A stretch of 64,000 bases of DNA from Lewinellaceae bacterium (GTDB lineage: Bacteria > Bacteroidota > Bacteroidia > Chitinophagales > Saprospiraceae). Shown one piece after another: positions 7,020-15,769 of the stretch. The notes beneath the pieces were generated by a model. It worked only from the letters and a program-made list of their open reading frames with translations. It ran no database searches and was not told the DNA's origin. Position 1 is the first letter of the stretch; every line of letters starts with the position of its first letter. The DNA lies in contig JACJYN010000005.1 in assembly GCA_020636095.1 (NCBI GenBank), forward strand, positions 620,001-684,000, read 5' to 3'. Position numbers and translations under genes: made by a program.

Positions 7020-9122
7020 TCACCCCCCCATCTGCCCCAATGCCTCCTCTACGCTCTGCACCGGCAGCTTACACACATTCTGCTTACACACATAAATAAA
7101 AGTCTCTCCCTCCTGCAGCTTGCCTTTCAGTAGCTCCAACTCGCCCTCGTCCATGCCGCCGAGCAAGACGGCGTTTGGCAGGTAGCGGGCCATCAACCCA
7201 TCCCTCAGCGTTTCGTAATCCGGGCCGACGATGGCGATTTCGTAGTAAGGGAAAGCCAAATCGGCGTATAACCCACACCAGTTGGAGAAGTATTGAGGCT
7301 GGGCGGTGGCCGTGAAGCGGGGCGCCATGGATTGCAGCATGTAAGTGGCGGTTTCCAGATAATCCTTATTGTACAGCAGCGTGCCCAGCCGGTGCAACGC
7401 CCGCGCCATGGCCGAGTTGGAGGCGGGGATCACATTGTCCTCGGTTTCCATTTTGCGGGCGATGAGGGGAGGGTCGAGGTTGGAAGTGTAGAAGAAAAGG
7501 CCGCTTTCCTCATCCAGGAAATGGGTAAGAGCATATTGGGCCAGGCTTTCCGCCCGCTGCAGCCATTGTTCGTCGAAGGTGTTTTCGTAAAGAGAGATAA
7601 AGGCGTGGATAGTAAAGGCATAGTCATCCAGAAAGCCATTGATGGAAGACTGGCCGTCTTTGTAGTTGCGATCCAGGCGGTTGTCTTCCCGAAGCACCTT
7701 GTCCAGGAGGAACTGGCCGCTCTTCAGAGCCCTGTCCAGGAAAGCCGGTTCGGCGAAGGCGCGGTAGGCATCCAGGTAGCCCTGTAGCATCAGCGCGTTC
7801 CAACTGGTGAGGATTTTATCGTCCAGCCTGGGGCGGATGCGTTGGGAGCGGGCTTCAAACAGTTTCTGCCGGGCCTGAGAAAGGAGTTGTTGCAATTCAT
7901 CTGGTTTTAAATTATACTCAGTCAGGATTTTATCAGTATCATTTCCCGGATATAGAATATTGGTTTTTTCCCAGTTACCTCCCTTCTTTACCTGGTAATA
8001 ATCGCAGAAAACAGCACTCTGCCGCTCGTCCGCCAGGATGGAGTCGATTTCCGTTTTTTGCCAGGTGTAGAATTTCCCTTCCTCTCCCTCGCTATCGGCG
8101 TCGAGGGAAGAATAGAAGCCCCCCTCCGGTGAAGTCAATTCCCGCTCGACGAATTTCAGGGTTTCGAGCGCCACTTCCCGGTAGCGCTCTTTTTGCGTCA
8201 CCAGATAAGCCTTGCTGTAGAGGCTCACCAACTGTGCGTTGTCGTACAGCATTTTTTCGAAGTGGGGCGCCTTCCATTCGGCGTCGGTAGAGTAGCGGGC
8301 GAAGCCGCCGCCAAGGTGGTCGTAGATGCCGCCACTGGCTATATTGTCCAGCGTCACCGTCACCGCCTCCAGCGCCCGCTTATTACCGGTGAGGTGGTGA
8401 TGCTGGAGCAGGAATTCGTAGTTGTTGGGCGCCGGAAATTTAGGCGCACCCTGCCGGCCACCCTTCTTAAAGTCGATGCTGGATAGAAAGGCCTCCACGA
8501 CTCCCGCCAATACCTCCTCCGAAAACAATGCCTCCTCCGTAACCGGCCGCGGCCTTCCGGACAGCTGTATGCCCTCCGTCAGCCGCCCGGCGTAATCTTC
8601 CAGCTTTTGCCGGTCCTCCTGGTAAAGTTGGGTGAAATACTCCAGGATGTTTTTCCACTTGCCTTTGGGGAAGTAGGTGCCTGCCCATACCGGGCGTCCG
8701 TCGGGCAGAGCGAAGGCATTGAGGGGCCAGCCGCAGCTGCCCTCGGAAGCCATCTGGCAGGCGGTCATGTACACGTCGTCCACATCCGGCCGTTCTTCCC
8801 GGTCCACCTTGATGGCCACGAAGTGCTCGTTCATGATGCGGGCGATGGTGGTGTCTTCAAAAGACTCCTCCTCCATCACGTGGCACCAGTGGCAGGCCGC
8901 GTAGCCGATGCTGATGATGAGTAGCTTATCTTCCTTTTTTGCCTGTTCCAGAGCTGCCGGGCCCCAGGGGTTCCAGTTCACCGGGTTGTGGGCGTGCTGC
9001 AGCAGGTAGGGGCTGCTTTCGTTGACGAGGGCATTGGTATAGGGGTGTTGCTCCTGGCCGGTCTGGGCATTGCAGGCCCAGAGGAAGAGTAGGAAGGTGG
9101 TGAGAATGGGGGCGGTTTTCAT
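7020..9122 (-). CDS. DUF255/YyaL-type thioredoxin-domain lipoprotein (spermatogenesis-associated protein 20 family)
   Basis: About 700 residues from ATG 9122 (MKTAPILTTFLLFLWACNAQ), a lipoprotein signal with a Cys after LW-A. An N-terminal thioredoxin-fold domain carries the family's hallmark ACHWCHVMEEESFED, with the CxxC-like CHWC active site; the rest is an alpha/alpha barrel like those of sugar epimerases and glycosidases (GGIYDHLGGGFARYSTD, PHFEKMLYDNAQL). The frame is open for 82 more codons upstream to 9368, but that stretch is not signal-like. A TATCTTCA box at 9146-9153 on the minus strand supports the shorter form. The enzymatic role of the family is unsettled. Confidence 0.88.
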   Translation of the reverse strand: MKTAPILTTFLLFLWACNAQTGQEQHPYTNALVNESSPYLLQHAHNPVNWNPWGPAALEQAKKEDKLLIISIGYAACHWCHVMEEESFEDTTIARIMNEHFVAIKVDREERPDVDDVYMTACQMASEGSCGWPLNAFALPDGRPVWAGTYFPKGKWKNILEYFTQLYQEDRQKLEDYAGRLTEGIQLSGRPRPVTEEALFSEEVLAGVVEAFLSSIDFKKGGRQGAPKFPAPNNYEFLLQHHHLTGNKRALEAVTVTLDNIASGGIYDHLGGGFARYSTDAEWKAPHFEKMLYDNAQLVSLYSKAYLVTQKERYREVALETLKFVERELTSPEGGFYSSLDADSEGEEGKFYTWQKTEIDSILADERQSAVFCDYYQVKKGGNWEKTNILYPGNDTDKILTEYNLKPDELQQLLSQARQKLFEARSQRIRPRLDDKILTSWNALMLQGYLDAYRAFAEPAFLDRALKSGQFLLDKVLREDNRLDRNYKDGQSSINGFLDDYAFTIHAFISLYENTFDEQWLQRAESLAQYALTHFLDEESGLFFYTSNLDPPLIARKMETEDNVIPASNSAMARALHRLGTLLYNKDYLETATYMLQSMAPRFTATAQPQYFSNWCGLYADLAFPYYEIAIVGPDYETLRDGLMARYLPNAVLLGGMDEGELELLKGKLQEGETFIYVCKQNVCKLPVQSVEEALGQMGG

Positions 9123-9377
9123 TGCTTTATTTTGTACGTCCGGGCTGAAGATAGGAATAAATAGAACACCATCCCGCCGGGTTGCTGTGGGAAACATGGA
9201 GTGGCCCGATGGCCAAAACGCGGCTCGGCCTGGTCGGGGAGTGGCGATCGATTCCCAATACCAAGTGGCCGGTTTGTCTGGAGCGCGTAACCAATAACCG
9301 GCCGGTATTTCGTATTGATTCCGTTCGGCACTCATTCCTATGGGGCCAGCGAAAAATAAGTTCATCATTTCAGGCTA
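9123..9377. other. Non-coding gap upstream of the YyaL-type gene
   Basis: The stretch is open in frame with the downstream lipoprotein but encodes no recognisable domain and precedes its signal peptide. It holds a TATCTTCA promoter-like box (9146-9153, minus strand). Nothing else is identified. Confidence 0.4.
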
Positions 9378-9463
9378 GCTATTTTTTCGCCAGACGAAGC
9401 GCGAGAAGGAAGCATAGTGGTGCTACGCGACCGACGAGCAATGAAGTATGGTGGAAAAATAGC
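9378..9463. repeat. Short hairpin element, GCTATTTTTTC ends
   Basis: GCTATTTTTTC at 9378 pairs with GGAAAAATAGC ending at 9463; the centre has AGCATAGTGGTGCT. It shares the word CGACGAGCAAT with the hairpin at 3483-3647, suggesting a family of related noncoding elements. It lies between two minus-strand genes. Confidence 0.55.
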
Positions 9464-9505
9464 CGTATCAAATGGGGAAGTTATTCTTCGCCGGCCCCTA
9501 TGCTA

Positions 9506-10195
9506 TTACTCCACCCGAACCTCCCTATCGCTGCTCATAGGATCATCATAGGTCGAATCTGCCCGAAAGCTTCGTACTGCATACTGGAATTGTTCCCAGT
9601 CATTTTCACTGTCATAAGGGTAATGCTTGCTGAAAAAGGCACCCTCCTTAAAACCATAGATGAGATAGGCGCTGGGGTTGACCCGAAAAAAGTTGCGGTG
9701 GAAGTAGCGCGTATACGCCTCCTGGAATAAGCGTAAAAAATTGATGAAGGCGATAGTGCAGGAACGCATCTCCTCCTGGGAAAATTCTGCTTCAACGGGC
9801 CGCTGATATGCATTAGCTTCTTTACCTGGCAAAGGCGCCCGGTAATAGGTAAAGTACGGCATGCCACCCTTGATATCGGCAAGGGAAAGGGCATAGGGAT
9901 AAGCCTGCCCCTGCTTTTCTACCAACAACCGGAAATCATAAGCAAAGGAACATTTGTAATCATCGTAAGCATTGGAGGGGCCAAACAGCGTGTAGAGGGA
10001 CGTATAAATCCTGGGAAGGTCAAAATCGTATTCGCTGTAAACATAGTAATCCAGGGACATCAGTAATTCCCAATCCTCAAAAATGGGGGCAAAAACCCGG
10101 TGTGTTTCATACCATTCCTGGTCGCTTAATTTAGTAAAAACAACATTTATGTTTTTGGACTCGATGTACAGCGGCAATGTTCGGCCGGTTTCCAT
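9506..10195 (-). CDS. Hypothetical protein, 229 aa
   Basis: Soluble protein rich in Tyr and Phe (METGRTLPLYIESKNINVVF... SFAYDFRLLVEKQGQAYPYAL... FFRVNPSAYLIYGFKEGAFFSKHYP). No signal peptide, membrane helix or known motif is visible. It stands alone between hairpin-bearing gaps. The length and clean frame support a real gene; no function can be given. Confidence 0.65.
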   Translation of the reverse strand: METGRTLPLYIESKNINVVFTKLSDQEWYETHRVFAPIFEDWELLMSLDYYVYSEYDFDLPRIYTSLYTLFGPSNAYDDYKCSFAYDFRLLVEKQGQAYPYALSLADIKGGMPYFTYYRAPLPGKEANAYQRPVEAEFSQEEMRSCTIAFINFLRLFQEAYTRYFHRNFFRVNPSAYLIYGFKEGAFFSKHYPYDSENDWEQFQYAVRSFRADSTYDDPMSSDREVRVE

Positions 10196-10420
10196 ATGTG
10201 TATTTGATTATTCACATAAAAATAAACAAAACCATAGTCAAGGCAAGGTTTTTAATTAATAATTAATTTATTTACTGATAAGGCTGGTCTTAGTCTTAAA
10301 AAACAATTCATTTTCCAGTTTGTGTGCTTTCGTTTGCTTTTCACACTGCCGGTCAGATTGGATAGTAGGACATAGCCCGTTTTTCCGAACTGTTATCCTG
10401 TCTTCACCACAGGCTGTATA

Positions 10421-10574
10421 TCGTCGTAAACGGTTCAAAGTAAAGGGCCGTTACGACGTGCATCGTCGTATACGGTCCAAAGTACAGGGCTTCTGCCCTG
10501 TGTAACCAAGGAATAGGTGAATTACCGAGGGCGGGAGCCCTCGTCCAAAGTCCGCTTACGAGCTATAGCTCGTA
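10421..10574. repeat. Cluster of successive hairpins with a 42-bp direct repeat
   Basis: Part of a 457-bp gene-free gap (10196-10652). TCGTCGTAAACGGTTCAAAG at 10421 recurs as TCGTCGTATACGGTCCAAAG at 10463, 42 bp on. Then come three perfect or near-perfect hairpins: ACAGGGC-TTCT-GCCCTGT (10484-10501), CGAGGGCGGGAGCCCTCG (10526-10543) and TACGAGCTATAGCTCGTA (10557-10574). GTCCAAAGT precedes two of them. It has no coding potential. It may be a REP-like cluster. Confidence 0.6.
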
Positions 10575-10652
10575 GCGAGCGGCTTTCGTGTAAAAAATAG
10601 CTTGGTAGTTATTGCGCTTCGGCCGGAGAAGGAAATTGGGCGATGAAGCATA

Positions 10653-13523
10653 CTACTTTACCTCCAACTCCATTTCAACCTGCTCCCCGCCTTTCTCCAC
10701 CACCACCTTGTACTTCCCTTTGTACAAATAAACCTTCCCGTCATCCGCAGCCTTCACGTTAGCCGGTTTCTCCTCCTCCTTCCGGTCTTTATTCAGCAGT
10801 TTATTATACTCCGTCAGGTTTTTCCCGCTAATGGTCAGATCATACGGAAAATAGTTCAAGCCTTTTAAGCAATCAACCTCGAAGGTTTGCAACAACAAAT
10901 CCTTTCCGGCATAAATAGACACTTTGGCCTTTCCCGCACTATTAGTGTACAATGGCAGCTTCACCTTCGGCGGGTCCGGCTTCCACCAGGAATCGGTGGC
11001 GCCCCAGCGGGAGCTGTAGCGGACAGGGGCGGGGGAGAAGGCGTGTAACGCTTTGGCCAGCACCTCATCGGTAAGCTGTTGTAGTTCTTTAACGCTGGCG
11101 ATGTAGATGGACCGCCCGTGGGTGCCCACAACCAGGTCTTTTTCCCGGGGGTGGACTACCAGGTCGTGGACGGGGGCGGCGGGCAGCTGGTTGTTGAGCT
11201 GCATGAAGGTGGCGCCCCGGTCGAGGGAGACGTAGAGGGCGTGGTCGGCGCCGACGTAGAGGAGGTTCGGGTTTTCCGGGTCTTCTCTGATGACGTTGAT
11301 GGGTTCCAGGGGCAAATCCGTGCCGATGGCGGACCAGTTCTGGCCGTAGTCTTCCGAGACGTAGAGGTAGGGCGTGAAGTCATCCCAGCGATAGCCGTTG
11401 AGGGCGGCGTAGACGCGGCCCTTCTCGTGGCTGGAGGCCTGTATGCGGCTCACCCACAGGTTTTCCGGCAGGCCGCCGCTGATGTTTTGCCAGCTGAAAC
11501 CGCCGTCGTGGCTGAGATGCAGCAAGCCATCGTCGGAGCCGGCATAGAGCAGGCCGAATTGCAGGGGCGACTCGTGAATGGCGGACAAGGTGCCGAAGGG
11601 TACGTCTCCCTTTTGGCCGCCCAGGGTCAGGTCTTCGGAAATTTCTTCAAAGTCCTTGCCCTGGTTGAGGGAGCGGAGCAATTTATTGGCGCCCATGTAG
11701 AGGATGTCCGGGTTGTGAGCGGACAGGTGGATGGGGGCCTGCCAGTTCCAGCGGTAGGGGCGCTCACCCAGGTCTGGCTTGGGGGTGATGTATTCCCGCT
11801 TGTCAGTGTGGGTGTTGATGCGGAAGTAGTTGCCGAACTGGTAGCCGGTGTAAACGGTTTCGTTATCGCGCGGGTCGACGGCCACCTGCATGCCGTCGCC
11901 GCCCTGAATGGAGCGATAGGGGTACTGGCCGGAATCGTGCCAGTTGGTGCTGGCCTTGTAAGTGCTGGGGCCCATCCATACGCCGTTGTCCTGCAGGCCG
12001 CCGTAGACGCGGTAGGGCTCCGCCATATCGACAGCAATAGCGTAGAACTGCCCCACGGCGGGCGTGTTGCACTTGATCCAGCTTTTGCCGTCGTCATAGG
12101 AGATGTTGATCCCTCCGTCATTGCCCAGGATGAGGTGGCCGGGGCGGTTGGGGTTGATCCAGAGGGCATGGTGGTCGCCGTGTACGTTATCCCCGTTGAT
12201 GTTTTCCCAGGTCTTGCCGCCATCATCTGAGCGCAGGATGGGGACGCCCATGGTGAATAATTTATTGGGGTCATAGGGCGCAACCCGTATCTGCCCGAAG
12301 TAATAGCCGTAAGTGTTATAGACCCGTTCTATCACCTTTTCGTGGGTCTTCTCCCAGCGGCCGCCGTTTACCGAACGGTACACCTCCAGGCCGTAGACGG
12401 GCGAATCGACCAGCAGTGAGTTGGCGTCTTCCACATATTCTACCAGCGCCTTGGGTTGAATTTCCCCACTTTCCACCATTTTCCGGACCTTGGCGACGTC
12501 GTAGCGGTCCGGAAAGCCGAAGCGCTTGAGGTAATCCTTGATGAGGTAGGCTTCCAGTTTGAGGAAATCCTCCTGGCTCATATCGCGCAGCTCGTCCTTG
12601 GTGAGTTGGTCTTCTTCCTCATCTTTGGAGTAGCGCTCATAGTTATCGATGGCGGCGTATAGGATGGTTTTGCCCTCCTGTTGGACCAGGTCCAGCCCGA
12701 TGCGGCCGGCGAATTCACCGGACGGGAAGCCCTCCTTACCGATGTTGGCCCAGGTGGCGCCACCGTCGGTACTTTTGTAGATGGCGGAGCCTGGGCCCGA
12801 CTCGACGAAGTTCCAGGCGCGGCGCTCGCGTTCCCAGGTGGCGGCGTAGAGGGTGTTGGCGTCGCCGGGGTCGATGATCAGGTCGATGCCGCCGGTATTT
12901 TCGTTGATGTAGATGGTTTTTTCCCAGGTTTGGCCGCCGTCGGTGGTCTTGTAGATGCCCCGCTCTTCGTTGGGGGAATAGAGGTGGCCCAGGGCGGCTA
13001 CCCAGGCGATGTCGGGGTTATCCGGATGCAGGACGATCCGGCCGATGTGATGGCTTTCCGGCAGGCCCAGGTGCTGCCAGTTCTTACCGCCGTCAGTACT
13101 TTTATAGATGCCTACGCCTGCGTAGGAAGAGCGGCTGGAGTTGACTTCGCCGGTTCCTACCCAGATGGTATTACGCTGCCAGTCGACGGCGATGTCGCCG
13201 ATGGTCATCACCATTTCGTTGTCGAACAGGGGCGTAAAGGAGGCGCCGTTATTTTCCGTCTTCCACAGCCCGCCGGAGGCGTAGGCTACATAGAAATGGC
13301 TGGGGTCTTTCTCCCAGACTTCCAGGTCGGCCACCCGGCCGCTCATGATGGTGGGGCCTGCGTTGCGGAATTCGATGGCGTTGACGATGGAGCGTTCGGC
13401 CAGCGCCAGCCGCTGCTGGTAGCTGGCGATGCGCTCAGCAGCCGGTGTGGCCGGCGGCTGTTGGGTTTGGGTGAATGCGGGTAGGGTGGAAAGCAGGAAT
13501 AGGACGGGGAGTAGTAGCCTCAT
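10653..13523 (-). CDS. Secreted BNR/Asp-box beta-propeller protein (sortilin/VPS10-like, glycosyl-hydrolase-like)
   Basis: A 956-aa exported protein with signal peptide MRLLLPVLFLLSTLPAFTQ. Repeated Asp-box motifs (STDGGKNW, TTDGGQTW, STDGGATW, DDGGKTW, EDYGQNW) define two large propellers, as in VPS10-like and xyloglucanase-like proteins. The last 150 residues form an Ig-like or OmpA-independent tail and contain no T9SS sorting motif. Proteins of this type are often annotated as glycosyl hydrolases, but no catalytic acid pair can be assigned here. Two palindromes in the upstream gap may regulate it. Confidence 0.88.
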   Translation of the reverse strand: MRLLLPVLFLLSTLPAFTQTQQPPATPAAERIASYQQRLALAERSIVNAIEFRNAGPTIMSGRVADLEVWEKDPSHFYVAYASGGLWKTENNGASFTPLFDNEMVMTIGDIAVDWQRNTIWVGTGEVNSSRSSYAGVGIYKSTDGGKNWQHLGLPESHHIGRIVLHPDNPDIAWVAALGHLYSPNEERGIYKTTDGGQTWEKTIYINENTGGIDLIIDPGDANTLYAATWERERRAWNFVESGPGSAIYKSTDGGATWANIGKEGFPSGEFAGRIGLDLVQQEGKTILYAAIDNYERYSKDEEEDQLTKDELRDMSQEDFLKLEAYLIKDYLKRFGFPDRYDVAKVRKMVESGEIQPKALVEYVEDANSLLVDSPVYGLEVYRSVNGGRWEKTHEKVIERVYNTYGYYFGQIRVAPYDPNKLFTMGVPILRSDDGGKTWENINGDNVHGDHHALWINPNRPGHLILGNDGGINISYDDGKSWIKCNTPAVGQFYAIAVDMAEPYRVYGGLQDNGVWMGPSTYKASTNWHDSGQYPYRSIQGGDGMQVAVDPRDNETVYTGYQFGNYFRINTHTDKREYITPKPDLGERPYRWNWQAPIHLSAHNPDILYMGANKLLRSLNQGKDFEEISEDLTLGGQKGDVPFGTLSAIHESPLQFGLLYAGSDDGLLHLSHDGGFSWQNISGGLPENLWVSRIQASSHEKGRVYAALNGYRWDDFTPYLYVSEDYGQNWSAIGTDLPLEPINVIREDPENPNLLYVGADHALYVSLDRGATFMQLNNQLPAAPVHDLVVHPREKDLVVGTHGRSIYIASVKELQQLTDEVLAKALHAFSPAPVRYSSRWGATDSWWKPDPPKVKLPLYTNSAGKAKVSIYAGKDLLLQTFEVDCLKGLNYFPYDLTISGKNLTEYNKLLNKDRKEEEKPANVKAADDGKVYLYKGKYKVVVEKGGEQVEMELEVK

Positions 13524-13628
13524 TTTTTTTCCCTAAACATAGGGAATTATGTGGAAATGTTTTGAATTTAGGTTTAAGAACCTATCCATCCGGGACTGGA
13601 GGGGAAGGTACTAAAACCGGTACATATC

Positions 13629-13672
13629 ATTGCAAAAGCAATCATTATAAAAATAACGATTACAAAAGTAAT
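13629..13672. promoter_or_regulatory. Twin palindromes, candidate operator upstream of the BNR gene
   Basis: ATTGC-AAAA-GCAAT (13629-13642) and ATTAC-AAAA-GTAAT (13659-13672) are spaced 30 bp centre to centre, about three helical turns. The minus strand of the second contains TACTTTTG, a match to TAnnTTTG. They lie 106-149 bp before the BNR start and just downstream of the MarR-like gene. Regulatory role is inferred. Confidence 0.45.
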
Positions 13673-13759
13673 GATTTGTTTTTTTCTGCATTCATTTCCA
13701 GTAAAAAAGGCCGCGACAAGCGCTTTATTCAGCTCATTCAAAAATCAGACTATGCGGCC

Positions 13760-14239
13760 TCAAACCCGCTCTTCCCATTTCCGGATCATCAATTCAATCC
13801 CCTGCGCGATGAAGTTTTGAAAATCAATGATCTCCTGCAGGCCCTCATTAAACTCGAGGTACTCGCTTTCTGTCCGTTGCTGCAGCACCTCCTCCAGCAT
13901 GCCGCGCATCTGGCCCATTTGTTGGGTTTGCCGTTTCAGGTGGTTCAGCCAATTGTCCGTATTGATGCGGAAGTAGCGGCGGCGGTCGCCGCTGAAGGTG
14001 AGGTAGTCTACATTGCCTTCCTGCATCAGTTGGTTGAGGGCATTGCTGATGGAACTTTTGCTGGCGGCGAGGAAATCCCTGATCTCGTAGAAGTCTTTGT
14101 AAGGCGGTTCGGCCAACAGCAGGAGAGCGAATACCCGCCCGTTGATGGGGGAGTAGCCGAGTTTTTCAAAGAAGACGCCCATGGCTTCGACTCGCGCCTG
14201 GGCGTGCTCCAGTTGTTCTTGTTCTTCCGGTTTAGGCAT
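13760..14239 (-). CDS. GbsR/MarR-family transcriptional regulator
   Basis: A 159-aa winged-helix DNA-binding protein. The helix-turn-helix region is readable as PPYKDFYEIRDFLAASKSSISNALNQLMQEGNVDYLTFSGDRRRYF, with the wing at GDRRRYF; the C-terminal half is a helical dimerisation and ligand region (LKRQTQQMGQMRGMLEEVL). The GbsR branch is suggested by the FFEKLGYSPINGRVFALLLL opening. Targets are unknown; an inverted repeat in its own upstream region suggests autoregulation, and the BNR gene 236 bp downstream is another candidate. Confidence 0.85.
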   Translation of the reverse strand: MPKPEEQEQLEHAQARVEAMGVFFEKLGYSPINGRVFALLLLAEPPYKDFYEIRDFLAASKSSISNALNQLMQEGNVDYLTFSGDRRRYFRINTDNWLNHLKRQTQQMGQMRGMLEEVLQQRTESEYLEFNEGLQEIIDFQNFIAQGIELMIRKWEERV

Positions 14240-14255
14240 GGCGTGTGGTTTTGCC

Positions 14256-14300
14256 TAAAGATAGTTATATCTTTTAGTTTTGGGATGTTTGAACTAAAAG
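14256..14300 (-). promoter_or_regulatory. Promoter and operator of the MarR-like gene
   Basis: On the minus strand TATCTTTA (14256-14263) resembles the -7 box. Immediately upstream CTTTTAGTT (14271-14279) and AACTAAAAG (14292-14300) form a perfect 9-bp inverted repeat around a 12-bp spacer, placed where a repressor would block the -33 region. Confidence 0.5.
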
Positions 14301-14350
14301 AATTTACAAGCAACTATGGTTAGGTTTTTTTCGCTGTTCGCACCTGGATG

Positions 14351-14388
14351 AACAAAAAACAACCGCCCACAGCCGAAGCCGGGGCGGT
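14351..14388 (-). terminator. Rho-independent terminator of the DUF4252 operon
   Basis: On the minus strand ACCGCCCCGGCTTC pairs with GGCTGTGGGCGGT, and the stem is followed by TGTTTTTTG. It lies 118 bp after the last DUF4252 stop and in the right orientation. Confidence 0.75.
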
Positions 14389-14447
14389 GCAATCCAGAAT
14401 CATACTTTACTATAATAACAATCTTGGGTGTCGGTTCGGTTGATTTA

Positions 14448-14493
14448 CGAACCGGGATTCCTCCCTGTTCCCGTCAAGCGGAATCGCGGTTCG
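14448..14493. repeat. Inverted repeat between the DUF4252 operon and its terminator
   Basis: CGAACCGGGATTCC pairs with GGAATCGCGGTTCG with one mismatch and an 18-bp loop. It lies in the 3' untranslated part of the operon and could stabilise the transcript end. Confidence 0.55.
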
Positions 14494-14505
14494 CGAATAA
14501 AAAAC

Positions 14506-15030
14506 TCACGCCCGCGGCACGTCCTTCTTCTTCTCCGGCAGCTTTTCGAAGTGCTCGGCGCCGTCGATGTCGATGTGCAGGTCGTTGAGGTCGCTGAATT
14601 TGAGTAATCCTTCCAGGCTGAGCAGGACGAACTGGTCTTCTCCGTTGATCAGGAGCAGCACATCGGTGATGGTGTCGCCTTTTTCACGAAGGTAGAAGCC
14701 GATATCCTGCTGCCCTTCCCGAACTTTAAACAATTCCTCGAAGGAACTTTGACGGATGTCCTTCAGCAGGCTCTTATATTCGGCCGGGCTGACCAGATTG
14801 CCCTCTTCCATGACCAGTACCCGCAGGTAGGTGATCTTGTCGAGGATCTTTTTGGCCTGCTCGTCGTCGGCAAAGTTGGAGGCGATCTCCAGGAGCCATC
14901 CCTGCAGCTTGACGTCGGTGACGTTCTCGTAAGCCTGATACTTCTCGTAGAATTCAGCGATGGCTTTGGGTTGAGCGAAGGCAAACAGGGGGCTCAGAGT
15001 CAGCAGCGCTGACCAAATGAAAGTTCTCAT
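14506..15030 (-). CDS. DUF4252-domain protein, third in sigma operon
   Basis: Exported 174-aa protein starting at ATG 15030 (MRTFIWSALLTLSPLFAFAQ). The DUF4252 features include a helical first half (AIAEFYEKYQAYENVTDVKLQGWLLEIAS), LRVLVMEE, and a C-terminal hydrophobic DVLLLINGEDQFVLLSLEGLL shared with its two upstream neighbours. The frame extends upstream to 15177 over the end of the previous gene, but the signal peptide fixes the start. The operon is led by an ECF sigma factor and its probable anti-sigma, so it is probably an envelope-stress or cell-surface protein. The function is unknown. Confidence 0.8.
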   Translation of the reverse strand: MRTFIWSALLTLSPLFAFAQPKAIAEFYEKYQAYENVTDVKLQGWLLEIASNFADDEQAKKILDKITYLRVLVMEEGNLVSPAEYKSLLKDIRQSSFEELFKVREGQQDIGFYLREKGDTITDVLLLINGEDQFVLLSLEGLLKFSDLNDLHIDIDGAEHFEKLPEKKKDVPRA

Positions 15031-15148
15031 ATCGTGTGTTTTGATGGTATTAAAAGAAATGGTTTTGTCAGGTGGTGATTTGCTTACAAGAGTTTTAGCG
15101 TGTGTTCGGGATTCGTGTCTCGTTTCAACGAACAACGAATCAACGAAA

Positions 15149-15727
15149 TCAAGCCCTCGGCGCCTTCTTAGCCACAACCGGCTCTTCGTTGGCCTCCGCC
15201 GGCTGCTCTTCTTCGTCCTGTTCTTTTTTCATATTCTCGCTTTTGAGGATGGTATTGACCAGCTCGGAGAGATCTTCGTATTTGATGCGGGATTTCATAT
15301 CCATGAAGACGAACTCTTCCTCATCATTGACCAGGATAACCAGGTTGCGAAGCTTCTCCTTTTTCTCTCTCGACAGGATGTGGACGGTGGAACTGCCCTC
15401 CTTTACCATGAGCAAATCCTCGAAGCCGTTGCTTCGAATGTTGCCGACGAAGTCATTCACCTCAGCAGCGGTGATCGGGTTGTAGTCTTCGGTGGCCAGG
15501 AAGCGGAGTTTCTTGACCTTGCGGGCCAGCCGGAGGCCTGCTTTCGCCTCCGGATCCTGCACGAAGCCCTGGGCGATGCCGCCACCCATCCATACCAACC
15601 AGCCCGGCATTTTGAAATGGGTTACGCCTTCTTTGTATTTATGGGTGTGGTAGAACTGCGCCGTGGTTTTCGGCGAGCTACAGGAAGACATCGTAAAAAG
15701 TGCGAGGATTGCAATTAAGAAACGCAT
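15149..15727 (-). CDS. DUF4252-domain lipoprotein, second in sigma operon
   Basis: A 192-aa lipoprotein (MRFLIAILALFTMSSCSSPK, lipobox TMSSC). It has the same domain core as its neighbours (KKLRFLATEDY, NLVILVNDEEEFVFMDMKSRIKYEDLSELVN), then a Glu/Lys-rich tail. It is a paralogue made by local duplication of the adjacent DUF4252 genes. No function is known for the family. Confidence 0.82.
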   Translation of the reverse strand: MRFLIAILALFTMSSCSSPKTTAQFYHTHKYKEGVTHFKMPGWLVWMGGGIAQGFVQDPEAKAGLRLARKVKKLRFLATEDYNPITAAEVNDFVGNIRSNGFEDLLMVKEGSSTVHILSREKKEKLRNLVILVNDEEEFVFMDMKSRIKYEDLSELVNTILKSENMKKEQDEEEQPAEANEEPVVAKKAPRA

Positions 15728-15769
15728 GATTCTAAAGGTTTCACGATTGGGAATAGGGTAATTTGCCGA

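Noticed and set aside
9123..9368. 82-residue N-terminal extension of the YyaL-type protein
   Set aside because: A lipoprotein signal begins at 9122 and a promoter-like box lies inside the extension.
10320..10505. 61-aa ORF in the hairpin gap
   Set aside because: It consists of repeat and hairpin sequence with no protein-like features.
11118..13484. Long plus-strand ORFs over the BNR gene (370 and 267 aa)
   Set aside because: They are antisense shadows of a GC-rich propeller gene with Asp-box repeats; no domain is visible.
13475..14323. 282-aa plus-strand ORF over the MarR-like gene
   Set aside because: It is antisense to a recognisable winged-helix protein and crosses the palindromes.
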